From Caldifarciminota bacterium (GTDB lineage: Bacteria; Hydrothermota; Hydrothermia; WGAB01), in contig WFXO01000009.1 in the NCBI GenBank assembly GCA_015490555.1, positions 1 through 42,525 of the forward strand: DNA of 42,525 nucleotides. The letters are read 5' to 3'. Position 1 is the first letter of the stretch, and the number at the start of each line of letters is the position of its first letter. Below the pieces are notes generated by a model. The model saw only the letters and a program-made list of their open reading frames with translations. It was not told the origin of the DNA and did not search any database. A program made the position numbers and the translations under genes. Shown piece after piece: positions 8,158 through 16,697 of this stretch.

Positions 8158-9891
8158 TTAGGATTCTTTCCGACGAATGCCGGCCAGTTCCTGGAGCAAC
8201 CGCCAGTTTTGGAGGCGGTCCTCTTGGGCCTTCAAGAGGAACTCGGACGGATTGCCGTTCTCGTCAAAATGCTTTTTAAACCGGCCTTCTTCCCGTGCGA
8301 ACGTAATGAAATCGATGACTTCACCCGTTCGAGGATTCACGTACCAGTCCTTATCTACTGCGGGATTCCCTTCCAGTGAGAGTCGTTCCTGGATGGTCCG
8401 GCCTTTTCGAGGATCGTAGATAAAGAGCGGAAAGGCGCGGGAGTAAACAGCCATTTTGGCTCGGTAGAAAGCCACATCGTCCGCAACCCCGTGTTCCGGT
8501 TGGCAGGTGTTATAGGTGATGACCACAGCAGGGCCCGGGAACTCGTTGGCGGCCATGATGACCTTATAAAAGTGGTTGACATGGTAGGGCGTAGTTTGGG
8601 CAACGAAGGTCTCGGGATGCATCATGATGATCCGGCCGATCTCTTTCCGGCGTTCGACTTTTCCGGGGATCGCAGATCCAAATGCAGCCATCTTGGCGTC
8701 TTGACCCATGAACGATGCGGTCGAGGCCTGACCCCCGGTGTTCGAATACACCTGGGTGTCCAAAACCAGGACCTTGATATCCATGCCTGATGCCAGCATA
8801 CGGGACAGGGCTTGGAATCCAATGTCATACATCGCGCCATCGCCGCCGAGGACCCAAAGGCGCTTTTTGTGCCAGCCCTGTTGGTCCCATCGAAGGCGAA
8901 TGCCCATGGCCACCGTCGGGGCGTTCTCGAATAACGAGTTGATCCAGCCCACACGGAAGGGGTTGTATGGGTACGTGGAACCGTAGACCGTGTTGCATCC
9001 CGTTGCCGCGACGATCGCGATATTCTCACGGCCATACTTGAACCCGGTGGCTGCCAACATCATCCGAATCGCTGTAGCTTCCCCACAGCCTGCGCAGGAT
9101 CCCGCACCGCCCACGTAAAGCAAGGATTTCCCCAGGAGCATGATGTCGGCTAAGGCCTTGTCCGGAACATATTCTGGGGGAGTGTCGGGTAGGCTCTTAA
9201 AGAAATGGAAGGCTTTTCGATACTTGGGGACCGTGTCCTCTTTTTTCTGAATCATGGAGAGCGCGTCGTAGCCGAGATCATGACAAACCGCGACGCATTC
9301 CGCACAGCCCTTGCACTTCGTTGGATCAATGAAGATGGAAAAGAGGCCGGGCTCCAGACCTCGCTTTTGGGGGAGTTCGTAAAATTTCTTCGTCTTTGCG
9401 AAGTGCTTCTCGATAAACGGACGGTCTTCAGGGGGGAGTTCTGCGAGTCTTTTTTGCAGTTCGGATTCTGGAGTCACCTTCGCAAGGATCGCCGTATCCG
9501 GACACTCGGTAACACAACGCATACACGCGACGCATTTTTCTCGGTGGTATTCTGGGATCTCGAGGGCGATATAGGAGAAGTCTCGCAGGGCGCCGGTCCC
9601 GGGCGGGATGATACTGCGTGCAACCCCGATATCCGCAGGCAATTCCGTATCCCCGACCCCCTCGTTATAGGCACCAATGACCTTTTCGTTGAAGTCGGCA
9701 ACGTACTCCTCGACGTCCAAGAGCCCGAGGGCAGACAGTCGGGCCTCGTGGAGTTCTTTCGGCTCACCCGGCAGTTTTGTTCCCGGGGTGCTGGATAAAA
9801 ACTCTTCTGCTAAATGTTCATGATGAGGAGGGACCGGTGCTTTCTCCGGGGTCCCCCCTTCTTTTTCTACAGAGCGATCTTGATCTGCCAT
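8158..9891 (-). CDS. NifJ-type pyruvate:ferredoxin oxidoreductase, C-terminal half (ferredoxin and thiamine-diphosphate domains)
   Basis: 577 residues. Two 4Fe-4S motifs, CVACMRCVTECP and CKGCAECVAVCH, are followed by the thiamine-diphosphate half: GSCAGCGEATAI, ATGCNTVYGS, GDGAMYDIGFQAL and the NTGGQAS strand. Order and detail match domains IV-VI of single-chain pyruvate:ferredoxin oxidoreductase (NifJ), which converts pyruvate and CoA to acetyl-CoA and CO2 and reduces ferredoxin. The first 90 residues are an extra acidic extension. ATG 9891 has AAAGGAG 10 bases upstream; an in-frame GTG at 9900 would give a GTGA overlap with the CBS gene. It works with the 661-residue chain (10292-12277). 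Substrate could be another 2-oxoacid. Confidence 0.92.
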   Translation of the reverse strand: MADQDRSVEKEGGTPEKAPVPPHHEHLAEEFLSSTPGTKLPGEPKELHEARLSALGLLDVEEYVADFNEKVIGAYNEGVGDTELPADIGVARSIIPPGTGALRDFSYIALEIPEYHREKCVACMRCVTECPDTAILAKVTPESELQKRLAELPPEDRPFIEKHFAKTKKFYELPQKRGLEPGLFSIFIDPTKCKGCAECVAVCHDLGYDALSMIQKKEDTVPKYRKAFHFFKSLPDTPPEYVPDKALADIMLLGKSLLYVGGAGSCAGCGEATAIRMMLAATGFKYGRENIAIVAATGCNTVYGSTYPYNPFRVGWINSLFENAPTVAMGIRLRWDQQGWHKKRLWVLGGDGAMYDIGFQALSRMLASGMDIKVLVLDTQVYSNTGGQASTASFMGQDAKMAAFGSAIPGKVERRKEIGRIIMMHPETFVAQTTPYHVNHFYKVIMAANEFPGPAVVITYNTCQPEHGVADDVAFYRAKMAVYSRAFPLFIYDPRKGRTIQERLSLEGNPAVDKDWYVNPRTGEVIDFITFAREEGRFKKHFDENGNPSEFLLKAQEDRLQNWRLLQELAGIRRKES

Positions 9892-9896
9892 GGGTC

Positions 9897-10295
9897 TCAC
9901 TCTCCTTTAGCCATTTCTCGAACAATGTCCGTCATGGACACAATGCCGATCGGAATCTCTTTTCCCTGTTGTTCCTGGATGACCACCAGTCGGTGGATGC
10001 CGTGGGTTTTCATCAGTCTGGCGGCCTCCTCGATGGAGGCTTCCGGAGAAATGGTCACGACATCTTTTGTCATGATGTGTTTCGCCGAAAGTCCCTGCCA
10101 ATGTTCCCAGTAGTCTTCATGGACGCGGATGTTTACGAGGTCGGTTTGAGAGACGACCCCAGCCAGGGCTCCCTCCTCGTCGAGCACGACCAGGGCCGAG
10201 ATCCCCTTCTCTGCCATGATTCGGGCCACCTGCTGAATGGGCGTATATAGCCCACAGGAGATGACCCCATGTGTCATGATTTCTTTGACCTTCAA
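9897..10295 (-). CDS. Two-CBS-domain protein inserted in the pyruvate:ferredoxin oxidoreductase operon
   Basis: 132 residues made only of two CBS domains: about 1-60 (VKEIMTHGVISC... ALVVLDEEGALAGVVSQTDL) and 70-132 (AKHIMTKDVVTISPEASIEE... HRLVVI... GIVSMTDIVREM). Such Bateman pairs usually bind AMP, ATP or SAM and regulate an attached or partner protein. The start is TTG at 10295, supported by GGAGGT 5 bases upstream; it overlaps the stop of the 661-residue chain (TTGA). Its own stop overlaps a possible GTG start of the 577-residue chain. It thus lies between the two halves of the enzyme and is likely made in step with them, which suggests a regulatory subunit that senses adenylate charge (inference). 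Confidence 0.9.
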   Translation of the reverse strand: MKVKEIMTHGVISCGLYTPIQQVARIMAEKGISALVVLDEEGALAGVVSQTDLVNIRVHEDYWEHWQGLSAKHIMTKDVVTISPEASIEEAARLMKTHGIHRLVVIQEQQGKEIPIGIVSMTDIVREMAKGE

Positions 10296-12277
10296 GATCG
10301 ACCTCCTGGTGCCACGGGTTCCTCGGCCTCCTCCATGATGGACCGAGGAATCTCAAAGACCTCCGTATATCCACGTCGGATCGCCTCCATGTTGGCTTGG
10401 ACGACGGCCTCGCCGCGTTTCCCAAAGAAGCGGCGGACAGACCGCTCCACAGCCGCTAAAACCTCCTCCTGACTCAAATTCCGCTCCTGAACAAAGGGTA
10501 CAAAACGGAGAAAGACTCCTAAAAGAACAATGCCCTGCATCCGGACCTCTAAGTCGGGAGTTGGAGCAGTCTCCTTCGCAATCTTGGCTGTGTCTAAAGC
10601 CAGCACCCGAATATTTTTTTCTCGGATGGTCTTCCGGAAGGGCCAGGGGATGCTCATCCAGACCCGGTGAGGATCGGTTTCCGTGGTGTTGATGAAGATC
10701 ATACCTCCGGGCTTCAGTCCTTTTAAGGGGTTCCCGAGATTGAAAGCGTTGACGTTGTTGATGGGCACGAAATCGATCTCGGCTAACATATTGTGCGTGC
10801 GGATGGGTTCATTGGCGGCAATCAGGTAGTAAGTTGTTGGTAGCCCTTTCTTTTCGGCACCGTATTGAGGATAGGCTTGCACATACAGGCCAAAGAGGTC
10901 TCCCACGATGGTGGCAATGACTTTGTTGGTTGTGACCGAGCCCATCCCGCCCACAGAATGACCACGCATGGTAAAGGATCCGGCGGGAAGGCAGTCTGGA
11001 TCCTCCTTTCGTTCCAGTGCCAGAGGGTGCTTGATGTTGAGGGCAAAGTACCGCTGAGGGTGCTCTGCCATCATGTGTTCAAAGACTGCGATGAAATCCC
11101 CTGGACGTACGTCTCGACCACCGAGGCCCGCGGATCCATAGTAAACTTTGGGGATCCGATCGATTTTGGGATACGCCTCCGGATAGCCTTCCGCTCCCAT
11201 GAACGCTTCAGCAAACGCGGCCTTGATTTCACGGGCCAGGGGGTTCGACTGTGCCAAAGGCACGTCGAGCCGTTCGACCACCGCAAAGGCCTTTACGTTT
11301 TTCAAGGCCTCTACGATTTCTGGGCCCGGGAACGGACGGTATACCCGTGGATTCACAACCCCAACTTTCCATCCCTTGGTCTGACGGAGATAATCTACGG
11401 TCGCCATCGCCGTTTCAGCCATGGTGCCCAAGGCCACGATCGCATAGTCCGCATCTTCCATTCGGTAGGTTTCGATGAGATCATAGGGGCGTCCGGTGAG
11501 TGCAGTGTACTCCTGCATTGCGCGTCGGAGGAAGGGCTTGACATTGTCATAGAAGTACCGCTGTGCAATTTTGCCCTTCATGTAACTGTCCTGGTTCTGG
11601 ACCACGCCGATCATCAGGGGCTGCTCAGGGTTTACAAAGTTATTGAGTTTTTCTCGAGGATCTCCTACGAACTCTTTCATTAATTCTGGTTCAGGGAGCC
11701 GGAGGGTCTCAATGGTATGAGTGGTCAGAAAGCCGTCTTGCACCACAAGGAAGGGGGTTTGGGAGTCTTCGGCAGTCCGCCGGGCGATGAGGGCTAAGTC
11801 AGCGGCTTCCTGCGCGTTCTTCGCAAAGACGATCCCCCATCCGATATCCTCCACACCGAAGACGTCGTCATGGCCCGCATGAACATTCAGGGCTTGACTG
11901 GTCAGGGCACGGGCACCGATATGGAAGACGACAGGAAGCCGTTTTCCGGAGATCACATAGAGGACCTCTTTCATGAGGATGAGGCCCTGCCCAGACGTGA
12001 AGTTTACGACTCGGCCACCTGCCGCAGCGAAGCCCTCGGCCGCTGAGGCGGAACTGTGTTCCGATTCGGCTTCTAAAAATCTGAGCGGGGTTCCCCAAAG
12101 GTTCTTTTTCCCTTTGGAAACTTCGATCTGGAATCCAACCCCCATCGGGGTTGAGGAAGTGATCGGATAAGCGCAGGCGGCTTCTGAAATATGGGTTTCA
12201 ACCCATACGACGGCTCCCGCACCATCCGCCGTCGTCCGAATCCCAGGATATCGAATCGTTTGTTCATGCTCTGCCAA
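10292..12277 (-). CDS. NifJ-type pyruvate:ferredoxin oxidoreductase, N-terminal half (domains I-III, alpha plus gamma)
   Basis: 661 residues. The N-terminal domain I has the AAYPITSSTPM-like motif (ACAYPITSSTPMG), the GGRVVNFTSGQGLILMKE strand and the FLVVQDGFLTTHTIE segment typical of NifJ, then domain II (residues about 270-400), then a gamma domain (about 430-640) with RGHSVGGMGSVTTNKV. This equals domains I-III of single-chain pyruvate:ferredoxin oxidoreductase. The start is TTG at 12277 with GGAGGT 8 bases upstream. A promoter lies at 12308-12335. The CBS gene and the catalytic C-terminal half follow with 4-base overlaps, so the three probably form one complex. Confidence 0.92.
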   Translation of the reverse strand: MAEHEQTIRYPGIRTTADGAGAVVWVETHISEAACAYPITSSTPMGVGFQIEVSKGKKNLWGTPLRFLEAESEHSSASAAEGFAAAGGRVVNFTSGQGLILMKEVLYVISGKRLPVVFHIGARALTSQALNVHAGHDDVFGVEDIGWGIVFAKNAQEAADLALIARRTAEDSQTPFLVVQDGFLTTHTIETLRLPEPELMKEFVGDPREKLNNFVNPEQPLMIGVVQNQDSYMKGKIAQRYFYDNVKPFLRRAMQEYTALTGRPYDLIETYRMEDADYAIVALGTMAETAMATVDYLRQTKGWKVGVVNPRVYRPFPGPEIVEALKNVKAFAVVERLDVPLAQSNPLAREIKAAFAEAFMGAEGYPEAYPKIDRIPKVYYGSAGLGGRDVRPGDFIAVFEHMMAEHPQRYFALNIKHPLALERKEDPDCLPAGSFTMRGHSVGGMGSVTTNKVIATIVGDLFGLYVQAYPQYGAEKKGLPTTYYLIAANEPIRTHNMLAEIDFVPINNVNAFNLGNPLKGLKPGGMIFINTTETDPHRVWMSIPWPFRKTIREKNIRVLALDTAKIAKETAPTPDLEVRMQGIVLLGVFLRFVPFVQERNLSQEEVLAAVERSVRRFFGKRGEAVVQANMEAIRRGYTEVFEIPRSIMEEAEEPVAPGGRS

Positions 12278-12307
12278 GGTTACTCACCTCCTTACAGGGT
12301 TTTCGTA

Positions 12308-12335
12308 ATTATAACTCAGGCTCATCGAAAATCAA
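12308..12335 (-). promoter_or_regulatory. Promoter of the pyruvate:ferredoxin oxidoreductase operon
   Basis: Minus strand: -35 TTGATT (12330-12335), 16-base spacer, -10 TATAAT (12308-12313). Transcription should start near 12301, about 25 bases before the TTG start and just ahead of the GGAGGT ribosome-binding site. Confidence 0.7.
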
Positions 12336-12382
12336 GAAAAATCAAGCAAATCATAACCTCTGGAGACTAAATTCCTTCCGGG

Positions 12383-12411
12383 TTGACAAACGGGGTGTTA
12401 TAGTGTACTAT
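12383..12411 (+). promoter_or_regulatory. Promoter of the GntR/ABC/envelope operon
   Basis: -35 TTGACA (12383-12388), 17-base spacer, -10 TACTAT (12406-12411). The -10 box lies inside the left arm of the palindrome at 12404-12423, so a bound repressor would block RNA polymerase directly. Transcription is expected near 12418. Confidence 0.8.
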
Positions 12412-12423
12412 TTAGATAGTACA
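12404..12423. promoter_or_regulatory. Palindromic operator, probably bound by the adjacent YtrA-type GntR regulator
   Basis: Perfect inverted repeat TGTACTAT-TTAG-ATAGTACA: 8-base arms and a 4-base spacer. It covers the -10 box and start site of the operon promoter. GntR-family dimers bind this kind of short symmetric site, and YtrA-type regulators usually control their own ABC-transporter operon. The site is seen directly; the partner is inferred from position. Confidence 0.75.
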
Positions 12424-12480
12424 GTTCGATGGAGAGGCGATGGATGAAGAACACCCAAAAACTCACAAGGAAGGACGCTT

Positions 12481-12849
12481 ATGGGATTCCCCTTTGATCC
12501 AACAAGACCGATCTATCTCCAGATTATGGAGGAGATCAAAAAGCGGGCCGTGAGAGGCGAAATCCCCCCAGGGGGACAAATCCCTTCGGTTCGTGACCTG
12601 GCCAAGGAAATGGGGGTGAATCCGAACACCGTGGCACGGGCGTACCTCGAATTGGAAAGGGAAGGGTTTGTCTTTACCAAACGTGGACAAGGGACCTATG
12701 TCACCCAAGATTTTGCAAGAATCGAGCAGGAAAGGGAAAGACTCGCAGAGTCCGCACGACAAAGGTTTTTAAAAGAGATCGAATCTTTGGGGCTTAATGA
12801 GGACCAAAAAGCGGAATTGTTGAGGAAAATCGAGGAGGATTGGTCATGA
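12481..12849 (+). CDS. GntR-family transcriptional regulator, YtrA subfamily
   Basis: 122 residues, the short length of YtrA-type regulators. The winged helix-turn-helix covers about residues 8-76: PIYLQIMEEIKKRAVRGEIP, GGQIPSVRDLAKEMGVNPNT, VARAYLELEREGFVFTKRGQG. Instead of a large ligand domain there is only a charged helical tail (about 77-122). YtrA proteins are autoregulators of ABC-transporter operons, often responding to cell-wall-active compounds. Start ATG 12481 has AAGGAAGG upstream. Its stop overlaps the ABC ATPase start (ATGA). The palindrome at 12404-12423 is the likely binding site, predicting self-repression of the six-gene operon. Confidence 0.92.
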   Translation: MGFPFDPTRPIYLQIMEEIKKRAVRGEIPPGGQIPSVRDLAKEMGVNPNTVARAYLELEREGFVFTKRGQGTYVTQDFARIEQERERLAESARQRFLKEIESLGLNEDQKAELLRKIEEDWS

Positions 12850-13538
12850 TCATTGAAGTTGAAGGGCTTTGGAAACGATATCCCGGCACTTGGGCACTTC
12901 GGGATCTGTCGTTTACCGCCAAAAAAGGCCGAGTGCTGGGAATCCTTGGAGAAAATGGAAGCGGAAAAAGCACCCTTTTCCGGATCTTGGCAGGCATCAC
13001 CCGGCCCACTCGCGGAAAGGTCCGGATCTTCGGAACTCCGATCACGCCCACTGTGAAGGCCAGGATTGCCTACTTGCCCGAAGTCCAACCCTATTACCCC
13101 TGGATGACCGTTCGGGAACTTTTAGAGTTCTTGGCTCCGTTCTATCCCGGGTGGGATCCGCAGAAGGCTTTGAATCTGGTCGACTTTATGCAACTCCCTT
13201 TGGAGAAGAAAGTTGGAGATCTCTCTAAAGGACAAAAGGGACGACTAAAGGTCGTTGTCGCCTTTTCATGGCCCAGTGAGATTGTTTTGATGGATGAGCC
13301 TCTGGGTGGGATTGATCCTCCTTCACGGAAACGGATTCTCGGAGCCCTCTTTTCAGAATTCCGATATGGGGAACAAACCATCCTGATTTCCACGCATTTG
13401 GTATCCGAAGTAGAAGAGTTCATCGAAGATGTGATCTATCTCAAGGACGGAAGTATCGTCCTCTCTGGCCATGCAGATCAACTCCGCGAAGAACGAGGAA
13501 AATCATTGAGCGAACTCTTTGAGGAGGTGGCCACATGA
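12846..13538 (+). CDS. ABC transporter ATP-binding protein
   Basis: 230 residues, a single ABC domain. Walker A GENGSGKST (residues 35-43), Q-loop region EVQPYYPW, signature LSKGQKGRL (instead of LSGGQ), Walker B IVLMDEPLGGID and H-loop STHLV. It couples ATP hydrolysis to the permease encoded next. ATG 12846 is chosen over TTG 12840 because it overlaps the regulator stop (ATGA) and has GGAGG at good distance. The replaced Gly in the signature (SKGQ) is common in ABC-2 export ATPases of the YtrB/EcsA type. Substrate unknown; the YtrA regulator and the exported partner proteins suggest an envelope role. Confidence 0.93.
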   Translation: MIIEVEGLWKRYPGTWALRDLSFTAKKGRVLGILGENGSGKSTLFRILAGITRPTRGKVRIFGTPITPTVKARIAYLPEVQPYYPWMTVRELLEFLAPFYPGWDPQKALNLVDFMQLPLEKKVGDLSKGQKGRLKVVVAFSWPSEIVLMDEPLGGIDPPSRKRILGALFSEFRYGEQTILISTHLVSEVEEFIEDVIYLKDGSIVLSGHADQLREERGKSLSELFEEVAT

Positions 13539-14254
13539 AACCGATCGTCACTCTTTTTAAAAAGGAATTCAAGGAACACCGACTGATCTTATTCTTCTTG
13601 GTGGTGGCCACTGTCGTGTTGGATCTTTATCTGTTGCTGACCGGTTCATCGGATTCGGCCAAACCCTTATGGGTTTTGGCCCCCTACAGTGGTACTTTAA
13701 TCATCCTCCCGTTTCTCCTCGCACATGCCTTTACCAGTGAGTGGAAAAGTGACACTGCGTATGTCCTCTTGGCTCTCCCAATCCGGCCCTTCTGGATCCC
13801 TGTTTTGAAGTTTCTTGCCCTCCTGTGTTATGCGGGGATTCTATTTGGGATTTCTACCCTCGGAGGCTACCTCGTCTATGTCCGTTTTTATGCGAACCAT
13901 GTTTCCATCTCGACCGCTGATTTCTGGCTCTTGTCCGCTCTGTTCTATTTCTCCTGGACCCTCCTCTTTTTCTCCTTGGTGACCCTCATGGAGGCAGCGA
14001 AATTCAGTGTTCATCGGTACCGTGGATTGTTAGGGACGGCTGTGTTTTTCGGGACTCTCTTCTTTTGGGTGCGGCTCAGTGATCCCGCGGTTCGTTGGCT
14101 CGATCGGATTGGCCATTATACCCTCACGCTCCGAATCGAGGGGGAACTCATAACCCAAACCATCCGTTTTGGTGAACCCCTTTGGATTGCCATCACCGGG
14201 GCCGTGCTCCTTGGGTTGGCAGTCCTGCTCTTTGAAACCAAAGTGGAAGTATAG
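13535..14254 (+). CDS. ABC-2 type transporter permease
   Basis: 239 residues with about six hydrophobic segments (near 17-36, 48-66, 87-108, 122-145, 165-178 and 212-233) and the cytoplasmic start MKPIVTLFKKEFKEHR seen in ABC-2 permeases. Its start overlaps the ATPase stop (ATGA), so the two form one exporter, probably as a 2+2 complex. There is no extracellular loop of the MacB kind. It has no clear family name beyond ABC-2. The next gene follows after 10 bases with AGGAGG. Confidence 0.85.
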   Translation: MKPIVTLFKKEFKEHRLILFFLVVATVVLDLYLLLTGSSDSAKPLWVLAPYSGTLIILPFLLAHAFTSEWKSDTAYVLLALPIRPFWIPVLKFLALLCYAGILFGISTLGGYLVYVRFYANHVSISTADFWLLSALFYFSWTLLFFSLVTLMEAAKFSVHRYRGLLGTAVFFGTLFFWVRLSDPAVRWLDRIGHYTLTLRIEGELITQTIRFGEPLWIAITGAVLLGLAVLLFETKVEV

Positions 14255-14264
14255 GAGGTGTGTC

Positions 14265-15968
14265 ATGTGGATGGTTCTCTTGACATTCATTGGAACCCTT
14301 AAATTTGCAACCACGAGTGGCGACTTAACGGTTCGCATCGTGCCAGACTCCCTGGCACCTACTGTGGTTCACTCAAAGACCGTTCAGAACGAAGACTTAG
14401 AACTTGTAGTAGGGGGCGTGGAATCTCTGCAACTGCGGAGTGTGTCCGGGAACGTAGAGATAGAGAATACACGCACCCAAGCACCGTTCCCCCAGGCGAT
14501 TGAGGTGAAGACCATCAGTGGCGATATCTGGTTCCAAAATCTCCTTCCTTGTGATGTGAAGGTCAAAACAATCAGTGGGGATGTCCGAATCAGAGGGTTC
14601 GTCACCGGAGTCGGGCAGGAGGGATCCCTCCATGTCCAAACCGTTTCCGGTGATGTCCGGGTGGAACTTCCTCCCTTCCCTGTAAATATTTCTTCTGTCA
14701 GTGGAGACATCCGTCTTGAGATCCCCGATGAGGCCATCCAGAGCCCTGTCACGGATACGTTATCGAGTTTTTCCGGGGAAATTACCGTCCGTTGGGATGA
14801 TGAGGAAATCGAAGTAGAGGCAGATACGGTTCTCACTCTTGGGCAGCGTACACTGGTCGTTCAAACACAATCGGTGGGGTGGAAGAAGGAGAAGGAAGCA
14901 GAAGCACAGTCCATTCCGAATCTGTTTCTCTTCCAGCCCCACCCGATGCAATCGGCGTGGGGAGATGTGGGGAAAATCCCCGGATTTGCCCTCGACTACA
15001 ATCGAGTGGATGGGGTCAAACTCATCACTCACTTTTTCCACTTTGACTATTCGAAGAGCAGGGACAACCGGGGGGTGTTCAGTGAAGGCGACGTAACCCT
15101 CTCCTGGGCCTTTGGACGCCAACCGGCAGGAGTGTCATCCCCATGGCACCGGCTTGGCGCATCCGCAGAGTTTGAAATCGGAGGGTTTGTGGGGCCCTCG
15201 AAGGGTCAAGGGGTCTGGGCCAGCATTGTGGGAGAATACTGGAATTCAGAAACGTCGACCCACGACCTCTGGCGTGTCCCCGATGATGAGAACACCCTTG
15301 CCGCGTTCTTCTTCAAACGGGATTTCTATGACTACTTCCTCATGGATGGCATCGGAGTCGGCATCCGGCTGGGTGTCAAGCGACTTTGGACATTCCACAT
15401 GGGATACCGAAAGTACGAGCTCTCCTCCCTTCCGGTCACCCAACGGTTCTCCGTTTTCCACAGGCAGGACCCGTTCCGAGAGAACCCTACGGTCGGTGTT
15501 CCTGCTACCCAGGGGTGGGAACTCCTTGGGGCTTGGCAAACGGACCACTTGGAAGGAGGATACCGTGTCTATTGGGGTCTGGATACCTTCCAGATTCGGT
15601 ACGCTGTAGCTTATAGCCGCGTGCAACTCGACACAGATGTAGGCAATGTACGCTCTCGATGGGTATTGGGGTGGACCAATGCACCCTTCCCCTTCAACTT
15701 TCGGTTGGGGGGTGCAGGGACATTACCGGCCTTCCCGGATCGGTCCATTTCCACGACGCGATATGTGCTGTGGAATACGGATTACCTCTTATCGGGTGGG
15801 GTGCTCACCGGCATTTTGTTCTGGGATTTCGCACGCGTCGAAGGACCCCAATACCTGGCCGATATGGGAATCGGTGTCGCGATCAACGGTCTTTCTCTCC
15901 GGGTTGCCAAGAGACTTACCGAAGAAGGGCCTCCGGTCATCTACCTGCGGTTCAAGGAGCGGTTTTAA
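14265..15968 (+). CDS. Exported protein: DUF4097-like SGD-repeat domain followed by a predicted outer-membrane barrel
   Basis: 567 residues. A short signal peptide (about 1-15) is followed by repeated strand motifs S-G-(D/N/E) at residues 18, 61, 85, 104, 128, 146 and 170 (such as VKTISGDI, VQTVSGDV, ISSVSGDI), the pattern of DUF4097 'toastrack/adhesin' domains that fold as a stacked beta solenoid. From about residue 215 to 567 the sequence becomes long amphipathic strands rich in Trp, Tyr and Gly, ending in IYLRFKERF with an aromatic last residue, like an outer-membrane barrel. A solenoid joined to a barrel is unusual. ATG 14265 has AGGAGG just upstream. Expressed from the GntR-controlled operon. 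The barrel part is judged from pattern only. Confidence 0.7.
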   Translation: MWMVLLTFIGTLKFATTSGDLTVRIVPDSLAPTVVHSKTVQNEDLELVVGGVESLQLRSVSGNVEIENTRTQAPFPQAIEVKTISGDIWFQNLLPCDVKVKTISGDVRIRGFVTGVGQEGSLHVQTVSGDVRVELPPFPVNISSVSGDIRLEIPDEAIQSPVTDTLSSFSGEITVRWDDEEIEVEADTVLTLGQRTLVVQTQSVGWKKEKEAEAQSIPNLFLFQPHPMQSAWGDVGKIPGFALDYNRVDGVKLITHFFHFDYSKSRDNRGVFSEGDVTLSWAFGRQPAGVSSPWHRLGASAEFEIGGFVGPSKGQGVWASIVGEYWNSETSTHDLWRVPDDENTLAAFFFKRDFYDYFLMDGIGVGIRLGVKRLWTFHMGYRKYELSSLPVTQRFSVFHRQDPFRENPTVGVPATQGWELLGAWQTDHLEGGYRVYWGLDTFQIRYAVAYSRVQLDTDVGNVRSRWVLGWTNAPFPFNFRLGGAGTLPAFPDRSISTTRYVLWNTDYLLSGGVLTGILFWDFARVEGPQYLADMGIGVAINGLSLRVAKRLTEEGPPVIYLRFKERF

Positions 15969-15969
15969 A

Positions 15970-16686
15970 ATGACCCTCTGGGGACTTTGTCTCCTCAGTA
16001 TGATCCTCCAGTCACCACGGGTCTTGAAGATCCGTGTTGATTTGGAAGGATATGCCTTTTACCTCAGAGGTACACCAGAGGATGAAGTTCGAATCAGCGG
16101 GGTCCCTGTGGACTCAAGTTGGACGGGAGATACCCTGGTCCTGAGTCTTCGGGGAACAACCCGAGGGATCCTGTCTCTCTTTGGCATCGCCACGCGATCT
16201 GTGACGGTAAAAGTCCCAGAATTTTGGCCCCTTGATTTAGATTTGACGCTTCGAGGCGGGAGGGCGGAATTACGTCTGGAAGAGGTCGCTTTACGACATC
16301 TCTCCGTCCAGGCCTCTCGTGCACGAATTTGGATGCGAATGGGGCCCTCTCCTTTTGATACGTTGCTCTGGTCCGGGGATCTCACGGTTTCCCTTGGGAA
16401 ACTTGAGATTGAAGGACTCGGAGGCCATGTCCCTAAAGACTTGTGGATCTCTCTGTCTGCATCGAAGGCTACCCTCAAATGGGGAACCTATCCGACCCCT
16501 TCTCCCAAATTCCCTTTAAGCATCCAAGCAACATTTTCTACTGTGGAACTTTTCCCGGGCTCTGTGCCCATCCGAGTCCTTCGATGGGGAATTGGAGCCT
16601 GGGTTTCCGCCGGATCCCCCACTGTCACCGAAGGGTCTACCGTTCTTTTTCATGGCACATTATCCCGGCTCATTGTGAAACCTTAG
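15970..16686 (+). CDS. Exported beta-rich protein of unknown function
   Basis: 238 residues. A short hydrophobic N-terminus (MTLWGLCLLSMILQSPRV) suggests a signal peptide; the rest is made of short alternating strands (for example VTVKVPEF, LDLDLTLRGGRAELRLEEVA) without catalytic motifs. The general texture resembles the DUF4097/LiaF-like neighbours but I cannot assign a family. ATG 15970 lies one base after the previous stop with AAGGAG about 10 bases upstream. Located between two DUF4097/LiaF-like genes, it likely acts with them at the cell envelope. Confidence 0.6.
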   Translation: MTLWGLCLLSMILQSPRVLKIRVDLEGYAFYLRGTPEDEVRISGVPVDSSWTGDTLVLSLRGTTRGILSLFGIATRSVTVKVPEFWPLDLDLTLRGGRAELRLEEVALRHLSVQASRARIWMRMGPSPFDTLLWSGDLTVSLGKLEIEGLGGHVPKDLWISLSASKATLKWGTYPTPSPKFPLSIQATFSTVELFPGSVPIRVLRWGIGAWVSAGSPTVTEGSTVLFHGTLSRLIVKP

Positions 16687-16697
16687 GGAGGTGTATC

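Noticed and set aside
10865-11683. A 272-codon plus-strand frame inside the oxidoreductase gene
   Set aside because: Shadow of the NifJ-type coding sequence on the other strand; no ribosome-binding site or motifs.
12429-12497. A leader peptide starting at ATG 12429 between the GntR operator and the regulator
   Set aside because: It has about 22 codons without a ribosome-binding site, runs out of frame into the regulator and shows no attenuator structure.
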